Assembly: GCA_910584785.1 (NCBI GenBank)
Contig: CAJUDX010000007.1
Location: 1-64,000 of the forward strand
Source: an uncultured Lachnospiraceae bacterium
Lineage (GTDB): Bacteria; Bacillota; Clostridia; Lachnospirales; Lachnospiraceae
Length of the DNA: 64,000 bases
Reading direction: 5' to 3'
The position numbers and the translations under genes were made by a program. Each line of letters starts with the position of its first letter. The first letter of the stretch is position 1. This document shows positions 49,079-57,467 of the stretch, in pieces. The notes beneath the pieces were generated by a model. It saw only the letters and a list, made by a program, of their open reading frames with translations. It was not told the DNA's origin and did not search any database.

Positions 49079-50659
49079 TTATTTCCCGCTTGCTCCATAG
49101 TTGGCAAGAACACGGGCTGACGGATCATTCACATCACAGCCCTCCCAGGACTTATTCGGCATCCAGAAATCCACAATCATTTCCCCCTGTCCGGGATAAT
49201 ATTTCTCAAAAATTTCCCGGTAGAGCAGAGATTCTTTTGTAAATGGCTGTGCATGGAGATAAGACTTCCGCCGTGTTTCAAACTCCTCATCCGTATAAAC
49301 TCCTTCGGCATAGGCCTTGAGATAATTCACCAGGGAATGCCCCACCGCATCCGAAAATGCCGCTTTCTCCCTCCAGAGGATTTCTTCCGGCAGGCATCCG
49401 TCCTTCTCAAACGCATGGCGCAGAAGATACTTCCCCTTCCCGTAGGTATTCAGCTTCTTCTGCGGATCAACCGCCATCACATACCGCACAAAATCTAAAT
49501 CTCCAAAAGGAACCCTAGCTTCGAGCGAGTTTACCGAAATACAGCGATCCGCCCGCAGAACATCGTACATGTGCAGTTCCCGAACCCTCTTCACCGCTTC
49601 TTTTTGAAACTCCTCGGCTGAAGGTGCAAAATCCGTATACTTATACCCAAAGATTTCATCCGAAATTTCCCCGGTTAAAAGAACCCGGATATCCGTCTGT
49701 TCATGAATCGCCTTACAAACCAGATACATCCCCATACTTGCCCGAATCGTTGTAATATCAAACGTCCCCAAAAGATGAATCAATTCATCCAGACTGGACA
49801 AAACATCCTCCTTCGTAATGATCACTTCAGTGTGCTCACTCCCGATAAAATCCGCCGTCTGCTTCGCATATTTTAAATCAATCGCATCCTCCGCCATCCC
49901 AATCGCAAACGTGCGGACAGGCTTCTCGCTCTTTCTCTGGGCAACCGCACATACTAAAGAAGAATCCAGCCCGCCGGACAAAAGAAAACCCACCTTGGCA
50001 TCCGCAACCAGACGCTTTTCAATTCCTGCAACCAGCTTATCATGAATCTTTTCGCAGACCGTTTCCAAATCATCTTCACAGACCTTATCCACTTTGGCAA
50101 TATCACAATAGCAGACAAACTCCCCATCTTTATAAAAATGTCCCGGCGGAAACGGCATAATCTTAGCACAAAGCCCCACCAGGTTCTTCGCCTCGCTGGC
50201 AAATATAATCACGCCCTGTTCATCATAACCATAATAAAGCGGACGAATCCCAATCGGGTCCCGTGCGGCAATAAATTCCTTCGTCCTTCCGTCATAAAGA
50301 ATACAGGCAAACTCCGCGTCCAGCAAAGCAAACATCCCCGTCCCATACTCGCGGTACATGGGAAGCAAAATCTCACAATCCGAATCGCTTACAAAGCTGT
50401 ACTTTGCTGAAAGTTCTTTTTTCCACCGATCAAACCCATAAATCTCCCCATTACAAACCAGGTAGCTCCCATCCAGAGAAAACGGCTGCATTCCCTCCGG
50501 TGTAAGGCCCATAATCGAAAGCCGGTGAAACCCCAGTAATCCGTTCCCCGTATCCACAATCCTGCTGCAGTCCGGCCCACGCGAAATCGTCTGCATAAAC
50601 CCCTTTTGAAAAATCTCCAAAGCGGCACTGCTGCCGCAATAACCCATAATTGAACACAT
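49079..50659 (-). CDS. asnB: Asparagine synthase, glutamine-hydrolysing
   Basis: This makes asparagine from aspartate, ATP and glutamine; 526 residues. The N-terminal MCSIMGYCGSS keeps cysteine 2 as the glutaminase nucleophile, with SRGPD and GFHRLSIM following. The synthetase half has VGFLLSGGLDSSLVCAVAQ (PP-loop, near residue 230) and LLTGEISDEIFGYKY. GGAGG is eight bases before the ATG ending at 50659. It is in the row carB-purF-pyrG-asnB-glnN. Confidence 0.94.
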   Translation of the reverse strand: MCSIMGYCGSSAALEIFQKGFMQTISRGPDCSRIVDTGNGLLGFHRLSIMGLTPEGMQPFSLDGSYLVCNGEIYGFDRWKKELSAKYSFVSDSDCEILLPMYREYGTGMFALLDAEFACILYDGRTKEFIAARDPIGIRPLYYGYDEQGVIIFASEAKNLVGLCAKIMPFPPGHFYKDGEFVCYCDIAKVDKVCEDDLETVCEKIHDKLVAGIEKRLVADAKVGFLLSGGLDSSLVCAVAQRKSEKPVRTFAIGMAEDAIDLKYAKQTADFIGSEHTEVIITKEDVLSSLDELIHLLGTFDITTIRASMGMYLVCKAIHEQTDIRVLLTGEISDEIFGYKYTDFAPSAEEFQKEAVKRVRELHMYDVLRADRCISVNSLEARVPFGDLDFVRYVMAVDPQKKLNTYGKGKYLLRHAFEKDGCLPEEILWREKAAFSDAVGHSLVNYLKAYAEGVYTDEEFETRRKSYLHAQPFTKESLLYREIFEKYYPGQGEMIVDFWMPNKSWEGCDVNDPSARVLANYGASGK

Positions 50660-50713
50660 AAATAAACCTCCAAAACAAAAATAAATTTAACAAAAACACG
50701 CACAAAAGGCTAA

Positions 50714-50778
50714 CAGTTCAGATACGTTCGTTTCTTAAAAATGTAACAGATAATCCCTGCCCGAACCTGTCTGAACTG
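50714..50778 (-). promoter_or_regulatory. Stem-loop in the asnB leader
   Basis: A 17-base inverted repeat with a few mismatches and a 31-base loop, 55 bases upstream of the asnB start. No T-run follows, so it is not a typical terminator. Role unknown; a translational or processing element is possible. Confidence 0.4.
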
Positions 50779-50809
50779 CTATGAAAATTTATACTTTTTT
50801 GAAAAGAAC

Positions 50810-50963
50810 GACATGCTTTTCCGCTACAGCAAAGCCCTGTTTCATCGTCACCACGCTTTCGCTCCGCATATAACGTAACGGACGCTAAATTCGTGAAAGA
50901 CCTCATTAAGCGCCGACGTTATATAGGGGATTCCTCACGAAACAGGGCTTTGCTTTCGCTGGT
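50810..50963 (-). ncRNA. Nested-hairpin repeat element, copy B
   Basis: Outer stem: 16 perfect pairs (50828-50843 with 50939-50954). On the minus strand the core reads GGAATCCCCTATATAACGTC, inner stem CGCTTAAT/ATTTAGCG, and hairpin GC-GAAA-GC. Compared with copy A, the outer-stem changes are matched on both arms (ATGTTCC/GGAACAT becomes CTGTTTC/GAAACAG). Same caveat on type as copy A. Confidence 0.55.
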
Positions 50964-51096
50964 TGATTCGCTGGCTGAAAATCTGTGTTCCAAAGCTATC
51001 ATCAAATCAAAGAACAAATACTAAAACAGCGAAGTTTAATTAATTAACAAAGTTTCATCAAGCAGCGAAGTTTGTATACCACACGCAAGCCAAAGC

Positions 51097-51238
51097 AGCA
51101 GCGCAGGCAGGGTCTATTCCAAAAGGAATCCCCTATATAACGCCGGCGCTTAGCGAGGTCTTTTCGAGCTTAGCGTCCGCTGCGTTCTATGCGGAGCGAG
51201 AGCGTGGTGACGTTGGAATAGGCCCTGCCGGAGCGGAC
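51097..51238 (+). ncRNA. Nested-hairpin repeat element, copy C
   Basis: Outer stem: 17 pairs with one G-T (51106-51122 with 51213-51229). Inner stem CGCTTAGC/GCTTAGCG, second stem AACGC/GCGTT, hairpin GC-GAGA-GC. It is inverted relative to copy B, 134 bases away. It is followed by TTTAAAGTAATC, which resembles the end of the degenerate 108-bp module at 12259. Confidence 0.55.
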
Positions 51239-51268
51239 AAACTTAGCATTTAAAGTAATCTTTTCCCT

Positions 51269-53368
51269 TTATTTCACACTAAACAGCAAATCCCCATAAC
51301 TTGGAAACGGCCAGTAACTCTTTGCCGTGAGTGTTTCCGCCTCATCACAGGCTGCCCTTAATGCATCCATCTGTGGAAGCATAGTATCCCTTACTGCATT
51401 GGACGCTGCAAAAATATCGTCATTTTTCGTTAGTGCTGCCACAGTTTCTTCCAGTTCTTCAACTTTTGTATAAATCGCATCCGTCAAGGCCGAAAGCTTT
51501 TCAACCAGCTTGGTTTCATAAGCACAGGGCAGGGAAACATTTACTGCCTTTTTTGCGGCTTGTGTCTGTGCCAGCTTTAATGTATAGGCATCGACTGCCG
51601 GTGCAATCTGCGTCTTTGCCATGGATATCATTGTATTTGCCTCGATGACCACCGTCTTACAGTAATTCTCCAGCATAATATCGCACCGCGATTTCAGTTC
51701 TGCCACAGAGAATACTTTGTGTGCCGTCAGCATATCCACATTCTTCTTATCTAAAAGATGGGGCATACAATCGGGGGTGGTGCGGTAGTTCAGGAGTCCG
51801 CGTTCTTTTGTCGCCTCCTCAATCCATGCGTCGTCGTAGCCGTTTCCGTTAAAGATGATTTTCTTATGATCTTTAATGGTTTTGCGAATCATCTCATGCA
51901 GGGTGGTTTCAAAATCTTCAGCACCTTCCAGCCGATCTGCGTAAATCTTTAAGCTTTCCGCAACTGCCGCATTTAACATCATGTTCGCGCAGGCAATGCT
52001 GTTGGATGATCCCAGCATACGGAACTCAAATTTATTTCCTGTAAACGCAAAGGGAGAAGTACGGTTTCTGTCGGTGGTATCGCGGTTGAACTTGGGAAGG
52101 ACATCTACGCCGAGTTTCATCTGCTTCTTTTCTGCGCCATTATAAGGCGTTCCCTGTTCAATTGCTTCCAGCACAGCATTTAATTCATCGCCGAGGAAGA
52201 TGGAAACAACGGCCGGCGGTGCTTCGTTTGCCCCTAATCGGTGGTCATTGCCTGCGGTAGCTACGGAGAGCCGCAGAAGATCCTGGTAATCGTCAACTGC
52301 CTTAATTACTGCACATAAAAAGAGTAAAAACTGCGCGTTCTCATAGGGTGTTGCTCCCGGTGATAAAAGGTTTACTCCGTCGTCGGTTGCCATTGACCAG
52401 TTGTTGTGCTTGCCGCTGCCGTTTACTCCGGCAAATGGCTTCTCATGCAGCAGGCAGACCAGACCGTGTTTTGCTGCTGTTTTCTGCATAATCTCCATCA
52501 TTAACTGGTTGTGGTCGGTGGCAATATTTGTCGTGGTGTAAATCGGTGCAAGTTCGTGCTGTGCCGGGGCAACTTCATTGTGTTCTGTTTTTGCCAGAAT
52601 GCCAAGCTGCCATAATTCATGGTTTAATTCTTCCATATAAGCGGCGACCCTTGGCTTAATTACACCGAAGTAGTGATCGTCCATTTCCTGACCCTTGGGG
52701 GATTTTGCACCGAAGAGCGTGCGTCCGGTGTATTGGAGGTCGGGGCGCTGTTCGTACATTTCTTTGGTAATTAAGAAGTATTCCTGCTCCGGGCCTACAC
52801 AGGTGCGGACACATTTAACCGAATCATTGCCAAACAGGTGCAGGATACGAAGGGCCTGTTTATTTAAGGCTTCCATGGAACGAAGCAGGGGGGTTTTCTT
52901 ATCCAGGGCTTCCCCGCCGTAGGAACAGAAGGCGGTAGGGATGCACAGGGTTTTTCCCTTGATAAAAGCATAGGAAGTCGGGTCCCAGGCGGTGTAGCCC
53001 CTCGCCTCAAAGGTAGCCCGAAGTCCGCCGGAGGGGAAGGAAGAGGCGTCCGGTTCGCCCTTAATTAGTTCCTTGCCCGAAAATTCCATAATTACGCCGC
53101 CGTCCGGGGACGGGGAAATAAAGCTGTCATGCTTTTCTGCCGTAATTCCGGTCAGGGGCTGAAACCAATGCGTATAATGTGTAGCGCCGTGCGCCACCGC
53201 CCAGTCTTTCATCGCGATAGCAACGGCATTAGCCACGCTGATATCCAATTTCGCTCCCTCGTCAATGGTTTTCTTCAGCGACTGGTAGACCTTAGCCGAA
53301 AGTGTTGCCTTCATTACCCGATCGTCAAAAACCAGGCTTCCAAAATACTCCGATACATTTTTCATCAT
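51269..53368 (-). CDS. glnN: Glutamine synthetase type III
   Basis: This assimilates ammonium into glutamine; 699 residues, the size of the large GSIII (GlnN) class of anaerobes rather than the ~450-residue GSI. Near the N-terminus is VNEYFGS-like VSEYFGSLVFDD; catalytic blocks are FISPSPDGGVIMEFSGKELIKGEPDASSFPSGGLRATFEARGYTAWDPTSYAF, VCLLHEKPFAGVNGSGKHNNWSM and KFNRDTTDRNRTSPFAFTGNKFEFRM. A consensus promoter and a leader with two terminator-like hairpins lie upstream, implying attenuation. ATG 53368 or 53365, with GAGGAG upstream. Confidence 0.96.
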   Translation of the reverse strand: MMKNVSEYFGSLVFDDRVMKATLSAKVYQSLKKTIDEGAKLDISVANAVAIAMKDWAVAHGATHYTHWFQPLTGITAEKHDSFISPSPDGGVIMEFSGKELIKGEPDASSFPSGGLRATFEARGYTAWDPTSYAFIKGKTLCIPTAFCSYGGEALDKKTPLLRSMEALNKQALRILHLFGNDSVKCVRTCVGPEQEYFLITKEMYEQRPDLQYTGRTLFGAKSPKGQEMDDHYFGVIKPRVAAYMEELNHELWQLGILAKTEHNEVAPAQHELAPIYTTTNIATDHNQLMMEIMQKTAAKHGLVCLLHEKPFAGVNGSGKHNNWSMATDDGVNLLSPGATPYENAQFLLFLCAVIKAVDDYQDLLRLSVATAGNDHRLGANEAPPAVVSIFLGDELNAVLEAIEQGTPYNGAEKKQMKLGVDVLPKFNRDTTDRNRTSPFAFTGNKFEFRMLGSSNSIACANMMLNAAVAESLKIYADRLEGAEDFETTLHEMIRKTIKDHKKIIFNGNGYDDAWIEEATKERGLLNYRTTPDCMPHLLDKKNVDMLTAHKVFSVAELKSRCDIMLENYCKTVVIEANTMISMAKTQIAPAVDAYTLKLAQTQAAKKAVNVSLPCAYETKLVEKLSALTDAIYTKVEELEETVAALTKNDDIFAASNAVRDTMLPQMDALRAACDEAETLTAKSYWPFPSYGDLLFSVK

Positions 53369-53426
53369 TTTTTCTCCTCTTTTCTACTTGATTCGGGCAA
53401 TGTGCCCTGTTGGTTTCTGTGCTTCC

Positions 53427-53488
53427 AAAAAAGTGGAGGGTGTCCCCTATGCGGAGCCGGTGAAGGCTAAACGCATAAGAAACACCCT
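53427..53488 (-). terminator. Second leader terminator of glnN
   Basis: Minus strand: AGGGTGTTTCTTATGCG pairs with CGCATAGGGGACACCCT around an 18-base loop, followed by CCACTTTTTT. Its 5' arm shares the 16 bases AAACAAGGGTGTTTCT with the glnK leader hairpin. It lies about 60 bases before the glnN start. Confidence 0.75.
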
Positions 53489-53555
53489 TGTTTCTGAAAT
53501 AAATGGTAAATTGTCGTTTAAAGATAAAGGAATAAGGAATGCCGTTCCCATAAAG

Positions 53556-53593
53556 CAAAAAAGGTGCCTCTGAGCCTGCTGCTCAAAGACACC
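53556..53593 (-). terminator. First leader terminator of glnN
   Basis: Minus strand: GGTGTCTTTGAGC pairs with GCTCAGAGGCACC (two G-T pairs) around a 5-base loop, then TTTTTT. It starts only about 16 bases after the predicted transcription start. Two hairpins in tandem before glnN suggest conditional termination. Confidence 0.78.
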
Positions 53594-53616
53594 GTTGCCT
53601 TTTCTTTATGCGCTAT

Positions 53617-53645
53617 ATTCTACACGCAGAAAATTTATTTGTCAA
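53617..53645 (-). promoter_or_regulatory. Promoter for glnN
   Basis: On the minus strand: TTGACA (53640-53645), 17-base spacer, TAGAAT (53617-53622). Start near 53609 gives a leader of about 240 bases with two hairpins. Confidence 0.75.
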
Positions 53646-53776
53646 TCCCTTTTTTTTATTTTTGTCTGGTGCATCACTGCATTTTATGGTAAGATAGAAA
53701 AGTCCGTGTTTGCAGGGGCGATAAAAAGAGGAATGAAAAATAGTAACAAAATAAGAAAGGTGTGTGCTAAGAAATT

Positions 53777-55246
53777 ATGGAACGTGAAAAATTTGGTTCA
53801 CGGCTGGGTTTTATCCTGGTATCGGCCGGCTGTGCCATAGGACTTGGAAATGTATGGAAGTTTCCTTATATGTGCGGTGAATACGGAGGGGCTGCTTTTA
53901 TCTTAATCTACCTGTTGTTTCTGGTGATGCTGGGGGTTCCTGTGCTGGTCTGTGAGTTTGCGGTAGGTCGGGGAAGCAAAAAGAGTGTGGCGGTGAGTTT
54001 TGAAAAACTTGCGCCGAAAAACAGCCGCTGGCATTGGCTGAAAGGAATCGGAATCGGCGGCTGCTATCTGCTGATGATGTTCTATACCATGGTCGGCGGC
54101 TGGATGGTGTATTACTGTGTGCGCAGCTTTTCAGGTGTCTTTGCGGGTGCTTCACCGGAGTTTGTAGCGCAAAGCTTTGATCAGATGCTGGGAAATCCCG
54201 GATTAATGATCTTCTGGACGGTTCTGGTCTGCGTTATGGGTTTTTTAGTCTGTCTGTTCGGTCTGAAAAAGGGAATCGAGAGGGTTTCCAAGGTGATGAT
54301 GACCGCTCTTTTGGTAATTATGCTGGTTTTGGCAGTGCATTCGTTTTTTATGGATGGGGCAGAGGAGGGAATCCGTTTTTATCTGGTTCCTGATTTTGGA
54401 AAAATGGTGGATAATGGCATTGGAAACGTGATTTTCGGTGCAATGAGCCAGGCATTCTTTACGCTTTCGATTGGAATCGGGGCAATGCTGATTTTCGGAA
54501 GCTACCTGGATCGGACAAGAAGCCTGACCGGGGAAGCGGTGAATATTACGATTTTAGATACCTTTGTGGCATTGATGGCCGGGATGATTATTATTCCTGC
54601 CTGCTTTTCCTACGGCATCGAGCCGGGGGCAGGGCCAAGCCTGGTCTTTCTCACCCTGCCCAATATCTTTGCGCAGATGACTGCCGGTCAGCTCTGGAGC
54701 GGGTTGTTCTTCCTGTTTTTAAGCTTTGCAGCACTTTCCACGATTATTGCCGTATTTGAAAATTTAATTGCCGTCTTTATGGACTTGCTGGGGTGGACGA
54801 GAAAAAGAAGTGTGTTTGTCTGTGCCGGGGCAGTGATTTTGCTCAGTATGCCCTGTGTCCTTGGGTTTAACGTGCTTTCCGGGATTCAGCCCCTGGGTGA
54901 GGGAACGACGATTATGGATCTGGAGGACTTTATTGTATCGAATAATCTTTTGCCTCTGGGAAGCCTGGGCTATGTGCTTTTCTGCACCAGGAAAAACGGC
55001 TGGGGCTGGGATAAGTTTTTAAAAGAAGTGAATACCGGAACAGGAATTTCCTTTCCGGCAGGGCTTCGCAGCTATGTGTCCTACGGGATTCCGGCGATTA
55101 TTATTTTCATTTATCTCAAGGGATATTATGATATGTTTTCGTCCAGAGGCGGTCTTGTTTTTGCCGGATGGATGGCTGCAGCGGTGCTTTTTCTGGGCTT
55201 TGTTCTGGTCTGTGCAGGGGGAAAAGGCAAAAACAGGCAGGAGTAA
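53777..55246 (+). CDS. Sodium-dependent transporter, NSS (SNF) family
   Basis: The second sodium-coupled symporter in the window, 489 residues with about 12 hydrophobic segments. It begins MEREKFGSRLGFILVSAGCAIGLGNVWKFPYMCGEYGGAAF, the NSS helix-1 sodium site. It differs clearly from the protein at 14692, so the two are paralogues, not a recent duplication. The ribosome binding site is weak. It sits between glnN and glnK in the nitrogen locus, so an amino acid used as nitrogen source is the likely cargo; this is inference. Confidence 0.92.
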   Translation: MEREKFGSRLGFILVSAGCAIGLGNVWKFPYMCGEYGGAAFILIYLLFLVMLGVPVLVCEFAVGRGSKKSVAVSFEKLAPKNSRWHWLKGIGIGGCYLLMMFYTMVGGWMVYYCVRSFSGVFAGASPEFVAQSFDQMLGNPGLMIFWTVLVCVMGFLVCLFGLKKGIERVSKVMMTALLVIMLVLAVHSFFMDGAEEGIRFYLVPDFGKMVDNGIGNVIFGAMSQAFFTLSIGIGAMLIFGSYLDRTRSLTGEAVNITILDTFVALMAGMIIIPACFSYGIEPGAGPSLVFLTLPNIFAQMTAGQLWSGLFFLFLSFAALSTIIAVFENLIAVFMDLLGWTRKRSVFVCAGAVILLSMPCVLGFNVLSGIQPLGEGTTIMDLEDFIVSNNLLPLGSLGYVLFCTRKNGWGWDKFLKEVNTGTGISFPAGLRSYVSYGIPAIIIFIYLKGYYDMFSSRGGLVFAGWMAAAVLFLGFVLVCAGGKGKNRQE

Positions 55247-55253
55247 AACGTCT

Positions 55254-55307
55254 GTGCTGTAAAACGCTCACGGAATAGAGGTGCTGTGAAACGCACACAG
55301 AATAGAG
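55254..55307. repeat. Two tandem 27-bp repeats after the NSS gene
   Basis: GTGCTGTAAAACGCTCACGG plus AATAGAG (55254-55280) is followed by GTGCTGTGAAACGCACACAG plus AATAGAG (55281-55307). The remainder of 55308-55425 shows nothing I can name. Confidence 0.6.
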
Positions 55308-55425
55308 GGAAAAGCGAGGGAGAATTGGAGAATAATACCAAGGGCGATAAGGAGATTTGTAGAAATATACTAAGGATAAAGCATTTGACGGATGATTTTT
55401 CAGCGGAAAATTCAGCCAAAAACAT

Positions 55426-55454
55426 TTGACAAATCGAATTGTCCTGTGTAATAA
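55426..55454 (+). promoter_or_regulatory. Promoter for glnK
   Basis: TTGACA (55426-55431), a 17-base spacer, TAATAA (55449-55454) preceded by TGTG. Start near 55461, about 10 bases before the leader hairpin, as in glnN. Confidence 0.65.
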
Positions 55455-55470
55455 TAGGCCCATGCAAAAC

Positions 55471-55505
55471 AAGGGTGTTTCTCGAAGGGGAAATGCCCTT
55501 TTTGC
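55471..55505 (+). terminator. Leader terminator of glnK
   Basis: AAGGGTGTTTC pairs with GGAAATGCCCTT (two G-T pairs), followed by TTT after the arm. The 16 bases AAACAAGGGTGTTTCT at its 5' side occur also in the glnN leader. It lies between promoter and gene, so glnK needs read-through. Confidence 0.72.
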
Positions 55506-55550
55506 ATTGCAGGACAGGGAAGCTTTCACGGAGAAAAGGAGGAAAACTGT

Positions 55551-55889
55551 ATGAAGAAACTGGAAATAGTTATTCGTTCGGAGAAGCTCGAAGAGTTAAA
55601 AAAGATTCTGGAAGGCTGTGAGGCGAATGGCGTTATGATCAGCAATATTATGGGCTACGGGAACCAGAAAGGCTACACCCAGACTTACCGGGGGACAAAG
55701 TACGTGGTAAACCTGCTCCCCAAGGTAAAGGTGGAAACGGTGGTTCCGGAGGATGTTGCCGAAAATATTATTGACCAGGTAGTGAAGGAAATTACCACGG
55801 GAAACTACGGTGACGGCAAAATCTTTGTTTATGATGTACAGGATGTTGTCCGTATCCGAACCGGCGAGCACGGTGAAAATGCATTGTAG
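55551..55889 (+). CDS. glnK: P-II family nitrogen regulator
   Basis: A small trimeric signal protein that reports nitrogen and energy state and usually gates AmtB; 112 residues, normal length. The T-loop block is YGNQKGYTQTYRGTKYVVNLLPKVKVETVVP, with the tyrosine of the YRG motif that is uridylylated in proteobacteria. The C-loop block GDGKIFVYDVQDVVRIRTGE is intact. AGGAGG is eight bases before ATG 55551. AmtB follows after a terminator, the classic glnK-amtB pair. Confidence 0.94.
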   Translation: MKKLEIVIRSEKLEELKKILEGCEANGVMISNIMGYGNQKGYTQTYRGTKYVVNLLPKVKVETVVPEDVAENIIDQVVKEITTGNYGDGKIFVYDVQDVVRIRTGEHGENAL

Positions 55890-55949
55890 AATAACTTTTT
55901 ATCGAAGAAAAGGGACAGATAACTGCATACAGGATTCCGTTGATCAAAG

Positions 55950-55989
55950 AAGATTGCGAGCGTAAAAGGCCGGGATCTTCTTTTTTTTA
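55950..55989 (+). terminator. Terminator between glnK and amtB
   Basis: AAGAAGAT (near 55949) pairs with ATCTTCTT around a 20-base loop, followed by six or more T. It lies between two genes that normally work together, so it is more likely a regulated attenuator in the amtB leader than a simple end signal. Confidence 0.75.
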
Positions 55990-56073
55990 GCAATCAAGCC
56001 GGAATAACGCTTCATCACTGTTTGTACGCAAAACGCAGGATGGTCAGGAAGTGTGCAGAGAATGGAGGATATT

Positions 56074-57309
56074 ATGGAAGAAATCTTACGTGAAATTTTT
56101 GGAATCTGGTACTTAATCGGTGCCGCCTTTGTATTCTTTATGCAGGCCGGATTTGCCATGGTGGAAACCGGGTTTACCCGTGCAAAAAATGCGGGAAATA
56201 TTATTATGAAGAACTTAATGGACTTTTGTATCGGCACCATTGTCTTTATGTTTCTTGGCTTTGGGCTGCTGCTGGGGGAAGATGCCTTAGGCGGATTGGT
56301 TGGCCTTCCCACGATGGATATTATTACGAATTATGCACAGTTTGACTGGTCGAGTTTTGTCTTTAACCTGGTCTTTTGCGCAACGGCGGCAACCATTGTT
56401 TCCGGAGCCATGGCAGAGCGGACGAAGTTTATCTCTTATTGTATTTATTCGGCAGTGATTTCCGCCGTTGTCTATCCCATCGAGGCGCACTGGATCTGGG
56501 GCGGCGGCTGGCTGGCAGCAAGGGGATTTCACGATTTTGCCGGTTCCTGTGCCATCCACATGGTTGGCGGTGTTACGGCGTTAATCGGCGCGGCGATCGA
56601 GGGGCCGCGTATCGGAAAATACCAGCCCGACGGAACACCTAACGCGATTTTAGGACACAATATTGTTATCGGTGCTCTGGGCTGCTTTATACTCTGGTTT
56701 GGCTGGTACGGTTTTAATGGTGCAGCGGCGACCTCCGGTCCGCAGCTGGCTTCCATCTTTGCCACAACCACCATTGCCCCGGCAGTTGCAACTGTGGTCT
56801 GTATGCTTTTTACCTGGATTAAGTATGGAAAGCCGGATGTTTCTATGTGTCTGAATGCGTCACTGGCTGGTCTGGTTGCGATTACTGCCGGCTGTGATGT
56901 AACCGATGCTTTGGGTTCGTTTGTTATCGGCGCAGTGTCCGGTGTCCTGGTTGTCTTTGGTGTATGGTTCTGTGACTATATTATTCATGTCGATGATCCG
57001 GTGGGTGCAGTAGCCGTGCATTTCTGCAATGGAATATGGGGAACCGTCGCCGTGGGCTTATTTGCCACGACCAGTGCTCCACAGAGCGAGATTTCCGGTT
57101 TGTTTTATGGCGGCGGGTTTTCGCTTTTAGGAATACAGCTTACCGGTGTGGTTTCTGTTCTGGCGTGGACGGCAGCGACCATGTTTGTGGTCTTTACCGT
57201 GATTAACAAAACCATTGGGCTCAGGGTAACGGATCGGGAGCAGATTGACGGTCTGGACATACATGAACACGGAATGAATGCCTATGCGGGCTTTCATATG
57301 GATAAATAA
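56074..57309 (+). CDS. amtB: Ammonium transporter
   Basis: An ammonium channel of the Amt/MEP/Rh family, 411 residues with 11 membrane spans. FVFFMQAGFAMVETGFTRAKNAGNI (near residue 14) is the first-helix signature; AHWIWGGGWLAARGFHDFAGSCAIHMVGGVTAL contains the DFAG motif and the first pore histidine, and DDPVGAVAVHFCNGIWGTVAVG the second. GGAGG lies five bases before ATG 56074, which I prefer to the upstream ATGs at 56053 and 56062. No signal peptide is seen. A terminator follows at 57353. Confidence 0.95.
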   Translation: MEEILREIFGIWYLIGAAFVFFMQAGFAMVETGFTRAKNAGNIIMKNLMDFCIGTIVFMFLGFGLLLGEDALGGLVGLPTMDIITNYAQFDWSSFVFNLVFCATAATIVSGAMAERTKFISYCIYSAVISAVVYPIEAHWIWGGGWLAARGFHDFAGSCAIHMVGGVTALIGAAIEGPRIGKYQPDGTPNAILGHNIVIGALGCFILWFGWYGFNGAAATSGPQLASIFATTTIAPAVATVVCMLFTWIKYGKPDVSMCLNASLAGLVAITAGCDVTDALGSFVIGAVSGVLVVFGVWFCDYIIHVDDPVGAVAVHFCNGIWGTVAVGLFATTSAPQSEISGLFYGGGFSLLGIQLTGVVSVLAWTAATMFVVFTVINKTIGLRVTDREQIDGLDIHEHGMNAYAGFHMDK

Positions 57310-57352
57310 GCCTTAACTTATCATTGCCGAATAACCCTGGATACGTTATAAT

Positions 57353-57404
57353 TACCTTATTGGATGAGGCTTTTTTTCTAGCTTTCATCCGATAAGGTAT
57401 TTTT
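57353..57404 (+). terminator. Terminator after amtB
   Basis: TACCTTATTGGATG (57353-57366) pairs with CATCCGATAAGGTA (57386-57399), one G-T pair, followed by TTTTT. The loop itself is T-rich. Confidence 0.8.
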
Positions 57405-57467
57405 GTAATTGTGCAGGATGGCAAACAGTTGCATGGTACAGTAATGGATGAACAGGGGAGGTACATT

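Larger units (their letters stand above)
50660..51268. other. Repeat-rich intergenic region between glnN and asnB
   Basis: About 610 bases without a gene. It holds two nested-hairpin elements (B and C) in opposite orientation and an inverted repeat CAGTTCAGATACGTTCG (50714-50730) / CGAACCTGTCTGAACTG (50762-50778) in the asnB leader. A stretch with AAGTTT reiterations (51020-51075) separates the elements. Confidence 0.6.

Noticed and set aside
53369..53616. Glutamine riboswitch in the glnN leader
   Set aside because: The leader folds into two terminator hairpins. I do not see the glnA or downstream-peptide motif consensus, which are also mainly cyanobacterial.
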